In this document: positions 39,905 through 49,560 of the stretch, piece by piece
How the letters are laid out: each line of letters starts with the position of its first letter
How positions within the stretch are numbered: position 1 is the first letter of the stretch
From: Congregicoccus sp964517665
GTDB taxonomy: Bacteria > Verrucomicrobiota > Verrucomicrobiia > Opitutales > Opitutaceae
Length of the DNA: 64,000 nt
NCBI GenBank assembly: GCA_964517665.1
Contig: CAZFCY010000001.1
Span: 1 to 64,000, forward strand
Reading direction: 5' to 3'
Notes under the pieces: model-generated
Told to the model about the DNA's origin: nothing
Seen by the model: the letters and a program-made list of their open reading frames with translations, nothing else
Database searches by the model: none
Program-made: the position numbers and the translations under genes

Positions 39905-42900
39905 ATGAACTCGAAGCGCGACATCCACGACGAGACGATCGATCCCCGATTGCGCCGGGAACTCGAGCCGGTCGTGAGCCGGCTGCGCGCGCGCCGCTAC
40001 CATCAACGATCCGCCATCGCGTGGGCGGCGGTCTTCGCCGCCATGCTGCTCGCCGCGGGCGCCTGCGTCGCCGTTCACGCGGGCATCGAAACGACCACGG
40101 GCATGTTGTCCGGCATGTTTGTCGCGGGCGCGTTCGCCGCCCATTTCTGGTCGCGGCGCGCCCCGAAGGAGCCGCGCCGCGCCGCGGCGGTCGTCGAGTC
40201 CGGCCATCCGGAGCTCGCCCAGACGCTCAAGACGGCGGTCGAGCTGCGGCCCGGCGACGACGGATTGTATTCATTTCTTCAATACAGAGTGCTCGCGGAG
40301 GCGCTCGGGCATGCGCGCTCGAACCGGTGGGGGCGCGTCCGCATCGCGCGGGAGAAGCTCCCGCTCGCCGCCCACCTCGGCGCGGCGGCGATGTGTTTCC
40401 TCCTCTTCGCCCTGGTGCTCAACATGCCGCGCGGCGAATCGGGCGCGATCCGGCTTCTGCCGGGCACGGAGATCACCGTCACCCCCGGGGACGTCGAGGT
40501 CGAGCGCGGTTCCGCCGTGGTCGTGACCGCGCGCTTCGATGGAGCCGTGCCGGACGAAGCCACGCTTGTCTGGTCGTCGCCCGGCGGCGCCGGACAGCGC
40601 CTCGGGATGGCGCGCAGCCTCTCCGATCCGGTCTTCGCAACCACCCTGTCCGCGGTCGGCGGCGACGTGGTTTATCAAGTGGCCTACCGTGGGGACGCCT
40701 CGGAGTGGTTTCACCTCCGCGTCTTCGAGCGCCCTGAATTGCTGCGCGCGGACGCGACCCTGGACTATCCCGCCTACACCGGGATGGTGCGCAGGATCCT
40801 CGAGGACGTGCGCCGGCTTTCCGCGGTCGAGGGCGCCGCCGTCGAATACCGCTTTCGCGTCAACAAGCCGGTGCGGCGCGCCGTCCTGCGCGCGACCTCG
40901 GGAGACGAGATCAAGCTCGAGCCGGCCAACGACGAACGCACGCTCCTCGCGGCGCGTTTCGTCCTCGCCGGGTCCGCCCGCTACGCGCTGCACCTCGAGG
41001 ACGACGCCGGTCGCGCCAACGCCTGGCCGGACGACATCCGCATCGAGGCGGTGGCGAATCGTCCACCGGTGTTGAAGGTGCGATTCCCGCGCGGCGATCA
41101 GCGCGTCTCGGCCCTCGAGGAGATTTCCATCCGCGCCGAGGCGAGCGACGATTTCGGCCTGCTCGACTATGGAATCGGATTCTCCGTGGGAGCCGCGGAG
41201 CCGGAGATCGTCTCCCTCAAATCCGGGGACGAGCGGGCCTGGCAGGCCCGGTTCGAGCGGATGATCGCGCTCGAGCAGCGCGGGGTGGCCCCGGATGATC
41301 TCGTCACCTGGTTCGCCTGGGCGCGCGACCACGGTCCCGACGGCGAGGCGCGCCAGACCAACAGCGATCTCTTCTTCGGCGAAGTCCGCCCGTTCGACGA
41401 GATCTTTCGCGAGGAGGCCGGCGGCGCGCAACAGAGCCAGCGGGGCGGCGCCGGCCGGCAGGGCGAGGAGTTGCTCGAGACGCAGCGACAGATCTCGCTC
41501 GCGATCTGGAATCTCCGGCAATCGCCAACCAGCGGCGGCCAGTTGAAGTCCGATGCCGGCGCGATCGCGGAGGCGCAACGCCGCGCGCGGCTGCAACTGC
41601 AGATCATCCGCGACCGCCTCGAGGCCGACCGCGCGAGGCAGGCCGCCACGGTGGCCGACGAGCACATGCGAAAGACGCTCGAAACGCTGGATTTCACCGG
41701 CAGTAGTGGAAACACGGATACGCTCGACGAAGCCTGGCGAACCTCGCAGGGCGCGCACCAGGCGCTGCTCCGGCTCGCGCCGCGTGAGACGCGCGTGGCC
41801 CAGACCCGCGGCGGACAGTCCGGCCAGGGCGGAGGCAACCGCAACCAGCGGCAGTTGAACCAGCTCCGCTTCCGCTCGAACGACGACGCCTACGAGACCG
41901 AATCGCAGGCGCAGGCGCTGACCTCGGAGGAGGAGCGCGAGCAGATGCAGACGATCTCGCGCCTGCGCGAACTCGCGCGGCGCCAGCAGGATCTCAACGA
42001 ACGCCTGCAGGAGCTGCAGACGAGCCTCGTCGCCGCGCGTGACGAAGCCGAGCGCGAGCGCGTCCAGCGCGAATTGAAGCGGCTCGAAGAAGAGCAGCGG
42101 CGCATGGTGGCCGACCTCGACGAACTGCGCCAGCGCATGAATCGCAACACGGGCGATCGCGACGCGCGGCAGCAGCTCGATCGCACCCGCGAGGACATGC
42201 GCCGCTCGACGGAATCGCTCGAGAGCGGCGCGGTGTCCGAGGCGCTCGCTTCGGGAACGCGCGCGCGGGAGAGCCTCGACCGCGTGCGTGACGAGCTTCG
42301 TCGCGACTCCTCCAGCCAGTTCGCCGACCAGTTGCGCGAGGCGCGCCGCGACGCGCGGGAGATCGCGGACCACCAGGAGACGATCCAGAGGCAACTCGAC
42401 GCATTGCGGGGCGAGGGCCGGCCGCTCGACGACTCCGAGGCGCGCAACCAGCTCGCCGGACAACTGGAGGAGAACCGCGGCAGGCTGGAGTCGCTGCTGG
42501 ACGAGTTGCGGCAGGTCACGCAAGACGCCGAGGGCGCGGAGCCGGGTTTGCACGAGCAGCTTTACGATCTGCTGCGGAGAAACGGACAGGGCGCCGCCAG
42601 CGAGCGCATCGAAACCGCGGCCGCGTTTCTCCGCCGCGGTTTCCTCGAGCAGGCGGGCGAGCAGCAGCCCGCGATCCAGCGTTCGATCGACGATCTCCGC
42701 GACGGCATCGAGCGGGCGGCCGAATCCATTCTCGGCGACGAGGCCACGACCATGCGCTTCGCCCAGAACGAACTCGAGGATCTCTCCCGCGCCCTCGGCG
42801 GAGATCGCGCCCGCGGCGGGCGCGAGGAGAATCCGTATCCAGAATCTGGCGACAGCGAATCGCCGGAGGCCCGCGAACCCTCCCTCGACGGCGCGCGTCC

Positions 42901-43411
42901 ATCCAATGCATCCCGTCCATCGCTCGCCGAAGCCGGCGAAGCGCGGGGAAGTCGCGCCGCCGGCGGCAACAGCGGCGCCGGCGGGCGCCCGCCCGGGGAA
43001 GGAGACCTCGCGGACGCGTTGCAGTCGTTCATCGACGAAGGAAACACCGGTGGTGGCGATGGCGGCGGCGCGTGGAACGGCCCGCTCACCGGCGGCGATT
43101 TCAACGACTGGTCGGAGCGGCTGCGCACCGTGGAGTCGATTCTCGAGCTGCCCGGCGCGCGCGAGCGTCTCGCCGGCGCGCGCGAACGGGCGGGCGAGTT
43201 GCGGCAGGATTACCGCCGGCATGGCGTCCCGCCACAATGGTCCACGGTCGAGCAGGGAATCGTGGCGCCGCTCACGGAAGTCCGCGTGTGGCTGCGACAG
43301 GAGCTGGCGCGGCGCGAAGACCCGGCGACGCTGCAGCCCGTGGATCGCGATCCGGTCCCGGAGGCCTACGCCGACGCGGTGAAGGAATACTACGAGTCGC
43401 TCGGGAAATGA
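39905..43411 (+). CDS. DUF4175-like large membrane protein with coiled coil
   Basis: ATG 39905 gives 1168 residues; the same frame is open further left only as a shadow of the previous gene. Two membrane helices (AIAWAAVFAAMLLAAGACVA; AAMCFLLFALVLNM) lead into beta-rich extracytoplasmic repeats (about 190-500). A long Gln/Arg/Glu-rich coiled coil follows (about 510-900: LARRQQDLNERLQELQTSL), then a Gly-rich disordered tract and a short helical end. This matches DUF4175 proteins of MoxR-VWA operons. The mechanism is unknown; the coiled coil suggests a scaffold. The stop overlaps the next start. Confidence 0.82.
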   Translation: MNSKRDIHDETIDPRLRRELEPVVSRLRARRYHQRSAIAWAAVFAAMLLAAGACVAVHAGIETTTGMLSGMFVAGAFAAHFWSRRAPKEPRRAAAVVESGHPELAQTLKTAVELRPGDDGLYSFLQYRVLAEALGHARSNRWGRVRIAREKLPLAAHLGAAAMCFLLFALVLNMPRGESGAIRLLPGTEITVTPGDVEVERGSAVVVTARFDGAVPDEATLVWSSPGGAGQRLGMARSLSDPVFATTLSAVGGDVVYQVAYRGDASEWFHLRVFERPELLRADATLDYPAYTGMVRRILEDVRRLSAVEGAAVEYRFRVNKPVRRAVLRATSGDEIKLEPANDERTLLAARFVLAGSARYALHLEDDAGRANAWPDDIRIEAVANRPPVLKVRFPRGDQRVSALEEISIRAEASDDFGLLDYGIGFSVGAAEPEIVSLKSGDERAWQARFERMIALEQRGVAPDDLVTWFAWARDHGPDGEARQTNSDLFFGEVRPFDEIFREEAGGAQQSQRGGAGRQGEELLETQRQISLAIWNLRQSPTSGGQLKSDAGAIAEAQRRARLQLQIIRDRLEADRARQAATVADEHMRKTLETLDFTGSSGNTDTLDEAWRTSQGAHQALLRLAPRETRVAQTRGGQSGQGGGNRNQRQLNQLRFRSNDDAYETESQAQALTSEEEREQMQTISRLRELARRQQDLNERLQELQTSLVAARDEAERERVQRELKRLEEEQRRMVADLDELRQRMNRNTGDRDARQQLDRTREDMRRSTESLESGAVSEALASGTRARESLDRVRDELRRDSSSQFADQLREARRDAREIADHQETIQRQLDALRGEGRPLDDSEARNQLAGQLEENRGRLESLLDELRQVTQDAEGAEPGLHEQLYDLLRRNGQGAASERIETAAAFLRRGFLEQAGEQQPAIQRSIDDLRDGIERAAESILGDEATTMRFAQNELEDLSRALGGDRARGGREENPYPESGDSESPEAREPSLDGARPSNASRPSLAEAGEARGSRAAGGNSGAGGRPPGEGDLADALQSFIDEGNTGGGDGGGAWNGPLTGGDFNDWSERLRTVESILELPGARERLAGARERAGELRQDYRRHGVPPQWSTVEQGIVAPLTEVRVWLRQELARREDPATLQPVDRDPVPEAYADAVKEYYESLGK

Positions 43412-45786
43412 CGCTCGCCGCGCTCACGTTTCCCGGTTTCGCGTGGGCATGGGCCGCGCTCGCCGCCGCGGTCGTGCTCGTTCCGCTGGCCTGGTGGTCG
43501 CTCGCGCCGGCCGGCCGGCATTCGCGCGCGCTCACCGCCGGCCTTGCCCTGCGCACCCTCGGAATCGGGCTCCTCGTCGTGAGCCTGCTCGATCCGCAAT
43601 GGACCGCGCCCAGGGCGGCGCGCGGGGCAAATCTCTTCGCTGTCGTCGCGGACAACAGCCAGGGATTGAAGGTCGCCGATCCCGGAGCCGCGGCAACGCG
43701 CGCGGTATTGCTCCAAAACAAACTGGCGGAGGGAAACAAGACGTGGCTGGCGCGGATCGCCGACGACTTCCAGTTGCGGAGCTACGTATTCGATCGGTCG
43801 ATACACCGGGCGCATGATTTCGGGAGGCTCGATTTCACGGGAGACCGGTCCGATCTCGGAGCCGCGCTCGAGCGGCTGCGTGAGCGCTTCGCCGGGCAGC
43901 CTCTGGCGGGCGTCCTTCTCTTCACCGATGGAAACGCCACCGATCTAGACGCGTCGGATCTCGATCTGCGCGGTCTCCCGCCGATCCATCCCGTGACGCT
44001 CGGCGGCGACCGGATTCGCGACCTGCGCATCGCCGACGTCGCCGTGCGCCAGACGGCATTCGACGACGCCCCGGTTTCCGTGCGCGTCGATGTCGCGGCC
44101 TCCGGCCTCGGGCCGGGCGACTTCGAGGTTTCGCTGCGTCCTCTCGACGCGGCGGCGGCCGGCATCGCCGAGGCGACCCCGAAGCCGAAGCGTATCCATA
44201 TATCGAATACATCCGGCGCCGCCTCGGCCACGTTTGCCTGGCGGCCGGTGGGAAGCGGCGTCCAGTTCCACGAGATCGAGGTGAAACCCGCGGATGGCCG
44301 GTCGATCGAGGAGGCGACCCCGCTCAACAATCGCCGCGTCGTCATGCTCGACCGCGGGCGGCCCGCGCAGCGCATCCTCTATGTCGGCGGACGGCCGGGT
44401 TGGGAGTTCAAGTTTCTCAATCGCGCGCTGGCCGACGATCCGCAGTTGCAGATGGTCGGTCTGCTCCGGGTGGCGCGACGCGAGCCGAAGTTCGAGTTCA
44501 AGGGGCGCGCGGGCGAATCGAGCAACCCGATGTTTCGCGGCTTCGGGGGCGCCGCCGAGGAGGCTCCGCGCTACGATCAGCCCGTCATGGTTCGCGTCAA
44601 CGCGCGCGACGAGCAGGAGTTGCGCGGCGGATTTCCCGACACGGCGGCGGAGCTTTTCGCCTACGACGCCGTCATTCTCGACGACGTGGAGGCGGCGTTC
44701 TTCACCACGGATCAACTGATGCTTCTGCGGCGCTTCGTCTCCGATCGCGGCGGCGGCCTCCTCGTGCTCGGCGGAGCCGATTCGCTCGACGACGGCGGCT
44801 TCGCCAACTCGCCGCTCGCCGCCGCCCTGCCCGTCTACCTCGACCGCCGCGCGCCGCAACCGCCCGCGGGCGCGTTGCGCTGGTCGCTCACGCGCGAAGG
44901 CTGGGTCGCGCCCTGGACGCGCGTGAGCGCAAACGAATCCGACGAGCGCCAGCGCATCCAGTCGCTCCCGGCGTTGATGGTCGCGCACGGCCTCGCGCAG
45001 ACGAAGCCGGGCGCGACCATCCTCGCCACCGTGGAAGACGAAGCGGGAAACCTGTTTCCCGCCCTCGTGGCGCAACCCTTCGGCATCGGCCGCGCCGCGT
45101 GTCTCACTATCGGCGATCTCTGGCGCTGGGCGATGGCTCCCAACGCTTCCGAGGCCGGGCTCGACCGGCTCTGGCGGCAGATTTCGCGCTGGCTGGTCAC
45201 CGACGTGCCGTCGCAGGTCACGATCTCCAGCGACGACGCGCAAGGCGCCGGCACAAGGCTGAAAATTCTCGCGCGAGACAAGGACTTCCGGCCGCTCGAC
45301 CTCGCGCGCGCGCGCGTCTCCATTCGCCGTGTCGAGGATTCGTATCCAACATCCAATGACACCGCCGGGGCCGGCTTCACTTCGGTCACGATTCCAGCCG
45401 AGCCGGTCGCGGACTCGCCGGGGCAGTTCGCCGTCGCCTTCTCCGGTCGCGATGCCGGCGCGTACGTGGCCACGGCGGAAGTGACGACCCTGGCCGGCGA
45501 CGTCGTGGGAAGCGCGACCACCGGCTGGACAATCGACGCGGCGGCCGGGGAATTCCAATCGCTGAAGCCAAACCGGGCTTTGCTCGCGGAAATCGCGCGG
45601 CAGACGGGCGGATCGATGCTCGACTGGAATGATCTCGATGCATTCGTCGACAAACTTCCGGCCATGTCCGCCCCGATCGCGGAAATGACGTCGCGCCCGG
45701 CCTGGCACAACGCGTGGATCTTTCTCGTCGCGCTCGGCTGCTTCGCCTCCGAGTGGATCTGGCGGCGCTGGAGGGGGCTGCCGTGA
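43408..45786 (+). CDS. Membrane VWA/glutamine-amidotransferase-like protein
   Basis: ATG 43408 overlaps the DUF4175 stop; 792 residues. Two N-terminal helices (WAWAALAAAVVLVPLAWW; LALRTLGIGLLVVSLL) are followed by a VWA-like fold with a degenerate metal site (AVVADNSQGLKV, where active VWA has DxSxS) and GVLLFTDGNATD. The central part has a class I GATase-like fold (RILYVGGRPGWEFKFLNRAL; GGGLLVLGGADSLDDGGF) without a clear catalytic Cys. The C-terminus has a membrane helix (WIFLVALGCFASEWIW). Such proteins recur at the end of MoxR-DUF58-DUF4175 operons and are probably structural partners. Confidence 0.8.
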   Translation: MTLAALTFPGFAWAWAALAAAVVLVPLAWWSLAPAGRHSRALTAGLALRTLGIGLLVVSLLDPQWTAPRAARGANLFAVVADNSQGLKVADPGAAATRAVLLQNKLAEGNKTWLARIADDFQLRSYVFDRSIHRAHDFGRLDFTGDRSDLGAALERLRERFAGQPLAGVLLFTDGNATDLDASDLDLRGLPPIHPVTLGGDRIRDLRIADVAVRQTAFDDAPVSVRVDVAASGLGPGDFEVSLRPLDAAAAGIAEATPKPKRIHISNTSGAASATFAWRPVGSGVQFHEIEVKPADGRSIEEATPLNNRRVVMLDRGRPAQRILYVGGRPGWEFKFLNRALADDPQLQMVGLLRVARREPKFEFKGRAGESSNPMFRGFGGAAEEAPRYDQPVMVRVNARDEQELRGGFPDTAAELFAYDAVILDDVEAAFFTTDQLMLLRRFVSDRGGGLLVLGGADSLDDGGFANSPLAAALPVYLDRRAPQPPAGALRWSLTREGWVAPWTRVSANESDERQRIQSLPALMVAHGLAQTKPGATILATVEDEAGNLFPALVAQPFGIGRAACLTIGDLWRWAMAPNASEAGLDRLWRQISRWLVTDVPSQVTISSDDAQGAGTRLKILARDKDFRPLDLARARVSIRRVEDSYPTSNDTAGAGFTSVTIPAEPVADSPGQFAVAFSGRDAGAYVATAEVTTLAGDVVGSATTGWTIDAAAGEFQSLKPNRALLAEIARQTGGSMLDWNDLDAFVDKLPAMSAPIAEMTSRPAWHNAWIFLVALGCFASEWIWRRWRGLP

Positions 45787-46832
45787 CCGGACCCTGGGGA
45801 CGGAACCCTGTGCCCCCGGCCCCGCCCGGGAGGGCGGGGATTTCGCGGTTCGCGCGCGCCGTCGCAACAGGACTGGCGCTGTGCGGCGCGGCGGCCGCGC
45901 TGCCCGCGCAGGACGTGCTGGTCCTCGTCGGCGCTTCGGGAGAGGCGCGCTATGAGGACGGCTTTGCCGCCGCCGCCCGCAAAATCAAGGACGCGTGCGA
46001 CAGGCACTCCATTCCCTGCGAGATCATCGGACTCGAAGCGACGCGCGGCGACGCGAGCGCGAAACCGGACCGCGATCGCGTAGTTGAATGGCTGATACGC
46101 GTGCAAACCGCCTCGAGCACTCCGGCCTGGCTCATCTATATCGGACACGGGACGTGGGATGGCGAGGTCGCGCGGCTCAACCTTCGCGGCCCCGATCTCG
46201 GCGCCGCCGAATTGAGCGACGCGCTCGCGGAGCAGTCGCGCCCGTTCGTCTTCGTCCACGGCGGATCGGCCAGCGGGCCGTTCATTCCCGCCCTTGCCGG
46301 GCCCGATCGCGTCATCATCGCGGCGACGGAAAGCGGCGATGAAGTGAACTACGCGCGATTCGGCGAGCAGTTCGCCGAGGCGGCGACCGCCACCGAGGCG
46401 GACATCGATCGGGACGGACGAACCTCGCTTCTCGAAGCCGCGCTTTTCGCCGCGCAGAAAGCGCGGACGTTCTACGAAGAAGCCGGCCGCATGGCCACGG
46501 AGCACGCGCTCATCGAGGACAACGGCGATGGAAAAGGAACGCCGGCGGAATGGTTTCGCGGAACACGCGTCGAGAACAGGGACGAAGGCGGCGCCGCGCC
46601 CGACGGCGCGCTCGCGCGCCGGCTCGCCTTGATCGAGAGCGATCTCGAGCGCTCGCTCTCGGACGAGCAACGAGCGCGGCGCGCGAAGCTGGAAGCGGAA
46701 CTCGAGGAGCTGCGCGCGCGCAAGTCCTCGCTCGAACAAGCCGATTACCTGCGCGACCTGGAGCGCATCCTGCGCCAGCTCGCGCCCATTTATATCAATC
46801 CCGCGGCTCCGGCCATCGGCGGCGACACTTGA
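45783..46832 (+). CDS. Secreted caspase-fold protein, catalytic Cys missing
   Basis: The GTG at 45783 overlaps the previous stop. A signal peptide (ARAVATGLALCGAAAALPAQ) is preceded by about 20 extra residues, part of them encoded by a REP-like palindrome (45820-45839). The fold resembles C13/C14 caspase-like peptidases: WLIYIGHGTWDG holds the catalytic His, LRGPDLGAAELSDAL follows, and EADIDRDGRTSLLEAALFA with EHALIEDNGDG complete it. Where homologues have a catalytic Cys before SASGPF, this protein has FVHGGSASGPF, so it is probably inactive. A C-terminal coiled coil (about 275-335) follows. Last gene of the MoxR operon. Confidence 0.72.
   Translation: MTGPWGRNPVPPAPPGRAGISRFARAVATGLALCGAAAALPAQDVLVLVGASGEARYEDGFAAAARKIKDACDRHSIPCEIIGLEATRGDASAKPDRDRVVEWLIRVQTASSTPAWLIYIGHGTWDGEVARLNLRGPDLGAAELSDALAEQSRPFVFVHGGSASGPFIPALAGPDRVIIAATESGDEVNYARFGEQFAEAATATEADIDRDGRTSLLEAALFAAQKARTFYEEAGRMATEHALIEDNGDGKGTPAEWFRGTRVENRDEGGAAPDGALARRLALIESDLERSLSDEQRARRAKLEAELEELRARKSSLEQADYLRDLERILRQLAPIYINPAAPAIGGDT
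45820..45839. repeat. Type 2 palindrome in 5' coding region
   Basis: The arms CCCCGCCC (45820-45827) and GGGCGGGG (45832-45839) flank the loop GGGA and are followed by ATTTC. It is the reverse orientation of the type 2 element in ispG. It encodes part of PAPPGRAGIS before the signal peptide. Confidence 0.65.
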
Positions 46833-46902
46833 TTTCGCCGCGCCGGGAGCAGCGGGCCGCGCTTCCGATCTGACGCGCGCGGCAGCCCGCGATGACGGTT
46901 TT

Positions 46903-47736
46903 CTACGGCAGCCAGGGAAACTTCCGCGCGTCCGGCCGGCGCTTCTCGCGTTGCGCCTGGTGAAACGCCTTCGCCTCGTCCGTCATATAATAGAGCATGG
47001 TGGCGTTGCCCGCGAGTTCCTGGAGTCCGGACTGGCCATCCACATCGGCATTGAACGCGGACTTCAAGCAACGGATCGCAAGCGGGCTCTTTTGCAAAAT
47101 CTCCCGCGCCCACTTCACGCCCTCGGCCTCGAGCTGATCGACCGGCACGACGGTGTTCACGAGCCCCATGTCGAGGCCCTCCTGCGCGGTGTATTGACGG
47201 CACAAATACCAGATCTCGCGCGCCTTTTTCTGGCCCACGATCCGCGCGAGCTGGCTCGAGCCAAAACCGCCGTCGAAGCTGCCCATGGCCGGGCCGACCT
47301 GGCCGAGAACGGCGTTGTCGGCCGCGATGGTGAGGTCGCACACGATGTGCAGCACGTGGCCGCCGCCGATGGCGTAGCCGGCGACGAGCGCGATCACCAC
47401 TTTCGGCATCGAGCGGATGAGCTTCTGCAAATCGAGGACGTTGAGCCGCGGCACGCCGTCCTCATCGATGTAGCCGGCATGGCCGCGCACGCCCTGGTCG
47501 CCCCCGGCGCAAAACGCGTATTTGCCATCGGTGTGCGGGCCGGCGCCGGTCAGGAGCACGACGCCGATCGACGAATCCTCGCGCGCGTCGAGAAACGCGT
47601 CGTACATTTCGAACACCGTCCTGGGCCGGAAGGCGTTTCGCTTGCGCGGCCGGTTGATCGTCACCCGGGCGATGCCGTCGGACTTGTGATACAGGATGTC
47701 CTCGTAGGTTTTTGCGGTCTGCCAGTCGATGCTCAT
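46903..47736 (-). CDS. menB: 1,4-dihydroxy-2-naphthoyl-CoA synthase
   Basis: Crotonase-family ring-closing enzyme of menaquinone synthesis. It shows the oxyanion-hole motifs FCAGGDQGVRG and GYAIGGGHVLHIVCDLTIA, the active-site region GQVGPAMGSFDGGFGSS and the C-terminal RKFPWLP. At 277 residues it is typical of the bicarbonate-independent or dependent MenB class. Its start overlaps the menD stop by 4 nt. It is last in the menF-menD-menB order. Confidence 0.97.
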   Translation of the reverse strand: MSIDWQTAKTYEDILYHKSDGIARVTINRPRKRNAFRPRTVFEMYDAFLDAREDSSIGVVLLTGAGPHTDGKYAFCAGGDQGVRGHAGYIDEDGVPRLNVLDLQKLIRSMPKVVIALVAGYAIGGGHVLHIVCDLTIAADNAVLGQVGPAMGSFDGGFGSSQLARIVGQKKAREIWYLCRQYTAQEGLDMGLVNTVVPVDQLEAEGVKWAREILQKSPLAIRCLKSAFNADVDGQSGLQELAGNATMLYYMTDEAKAFHQAQREKRRPDARKFPWLP

Positions 47737-49493
47737 GATGGAAGGAAATTTCGAACGAGCGCCGCCCCGGCCGCGCGACCGGCATCGGCGAGCAGGCGCT
47801 TGCGCATGGCCGCGTCGGCCTTCCGGTCGGTCCGCGTCTCCAAAACATGGATACCGGGTTCGGGAGCCCGTCGCGCGGCGGCGGCGAACGCGTCCCAGCT
47901 CGCGACGATCTCATGCCGGACTCCGTGCGCCCGGCACAACGCGGCGAAATCGACCTCCTGCGGCGTGGCGAAAAACTCCTCGAAAGGCGGATCGAATTGC
48001 GCGATGGGAAGGTGCTCGAAGATGCCGCCGCCGTTGTTGTTGATGAGAACAACGGTGAGGCTGCCGCGAAACTTGCCCGCGAGCAGCAGCCCGTTGCTGT
48101 CGTGGAGGAAGGCGAGATCGCCCGTGAGCAGGACCGCCGGCCGGCCGGAGGCGTGGGCCACGCCCAGCGCGGTGGAAAGCGTGCCGTCGATCCCGTTGGC
48201 TCCGCGGTTGAAATAAAAGGGGAAGCGCTTCGCGGTGCGCGGCCAGAAATATTCGACGTCGCGCGCCGGCATGGAGCTGGCGACAAAGACAGGCGTCTCC
48301 TCCGGAAGATGCCGGGCCAGCAGACAGGCCGCCTTTCCCTCGAAGCGTGTATCCAGATTGCGGATCGCGCTCGCGAGCGCCGCGGCCGCGGCGCCCTCGG
48401 CCGCGCGCCAGGCGCTCACATAGGCGGAATCGACGGCCGGCGGGGTTCCCTCGGCGGCGAGTTGTTCGACCGGAAAGGGAAAGTGTCGCGTGCGTCCGTG
48501 AAGCGCGTCGCGATTCATGCCTGATTCGGAAAACATGATGACCTCGGCCCGGCTGCTCGAAAGCCATGCGCGCAGCGCCTTGCTCGTCGGCCAGTCGCCC
48601 AGCGCGATCACGGTCTGCGGCACAAGCGCGTCGGCCACCGTCGCCTCGCGCAGGATCGCGTCGTAGTGCGCGACGACCGGGACGCTCCATTCGCCATCAT
48701 GTCGAAGCGGCGACAACGCATCCGCCAGCACCGGCCAGCCGAGATGTTCCGCGAATTGTCGAGCGGCCGAGGCGAAAGCCGCGCGATCGCGCGGATTGGC
48801 CGGGCCGGCGACAATCAAGCCGCGCGCCGCCGTCGGCCGTTGCCAGGCGCGAATGCCCGCGCCGTCCGCCTCCGGCTCGAGATGCGCGAAGAACGATTCA
48901 TCGAGCTGCTCCGACAAACCTTCCACGGTCGCGTCGCGCAGCGGAGGCAGCGGATCGCGAAACGGCAGGTTGAGATGCGCCGGGCCGGCAACGGGGCGCA
49001 GCGTTTGCCGACAGGCATGCGCGACGGTCTGGCGCAGATAGCGGAGCAATTCGAGACGCGGCTCGGGAACCGCCGCCTCGTGGAAGAAACGGACGAAGCC
49101 GCCGAAGATCTTCTGCTGATCGATCGTCTGGCCCGAAGCGCACGCGCGCATCTCGGGCGGACGATCCGCCGTGAGCAGGAGCAGCGGCGTGGCCGACTCC
49201 GCCGCCTCGATCACCGCCGGCAGATGGTTGGCGACCGCCGTGCCGGATGTGCAGACAAGGGCGACAGGCGCGCGCGCGCGCTTCGCCAGGCCGAGCGCAA
49301 AAAAACCGGCCGAGCGTTCATCCAGAACCGGAATCGCTTCGACACCGGCATGCCGCGCGAAGGCGATCGTCAACGGCGTCGATCGCGACCCGGGCGAGGT
49401 CACCGCGTGCCTGACACCACAGCGAACGAGCGTCTCCACCAGCACGCTGCACCACAGGCTGTTGGTGTTTCGGTGATCGAGGTCGGGCGGCAT
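47733..49493 (-). CDS. menD: SEPHCHC synthase, thiamine diphosphate-dependent
   Basis: Adds a succinic semialdehyde unit from 2-oxoglutarate to isochorismate. The N-terminal domain has LWCSVLVETLVRCGVRHAVT followed by SPGSRSTPLTIAF and the catalytic-Glu segment. The thiamine-binding region GDLAFLHDSNGLLLAG and VLINNNGGGIFEHLP is intact. The start MPPDLDHRN at 49493 gives 586 residues, near the usual 560-580. It lies 67 nt downstream of menF and overlaps menB. Confidence 0.96.
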   Translation of the reverse strand: MPPDLDHRNTNSLWCSVLVETLVRCGVRHAVTSPGSRSTPLTIAFARHAGVEAIPVLDERSAGFFALGLAKRARAPVALVCTSGTAVANHLPAVIEAAESATPLLLLTADRPPEMRACASGQTIDQQKIFGGFVRFFHEAAVPEPRLELLRYLRQTVAHACRQTLRPVAGPAHLNLPFRDPLPPLRDATVEGLSEQLDESFFAHLEPEADGAGIRAWQRPTAARGLIVAGPANPRDRAAFASAARQFAEHLGWPVLADALSPLRHDGEWSVPVVAHYDAILREATVADALVPQTVIALGDWPTSKALRAWLSSSRAEVIMFSESGMNRDALHGRTRHFPFPVEQLAAEGTPPAVDSAYVSAWRAAEGAAAAALASAIRNLDTRFEGKAACLLARHLPEETPVFVASSMPARDVEYFWPRTAKRFPFYFNRGANGIDGTLSTALGVAHASGRPAVLLTGDLAFLHDSNGLLLAGKFRGSLTVVLINNNGGGIFEHLPIAQFDPPFEEFFATPQEVDFAALCRAHGVRHEIVASWDAFAAAARRAPEPGIHVLETRTDRKADAAMRKRLLADAGRAAGAALVRNFLPS

Positions 49494-49560
49494 GGGAAAA
49501 GGCAGCTGACAGACGATGAACAAGAAAACGGAAACACTCCAGCGCGCGCGTGCCAGGGCG

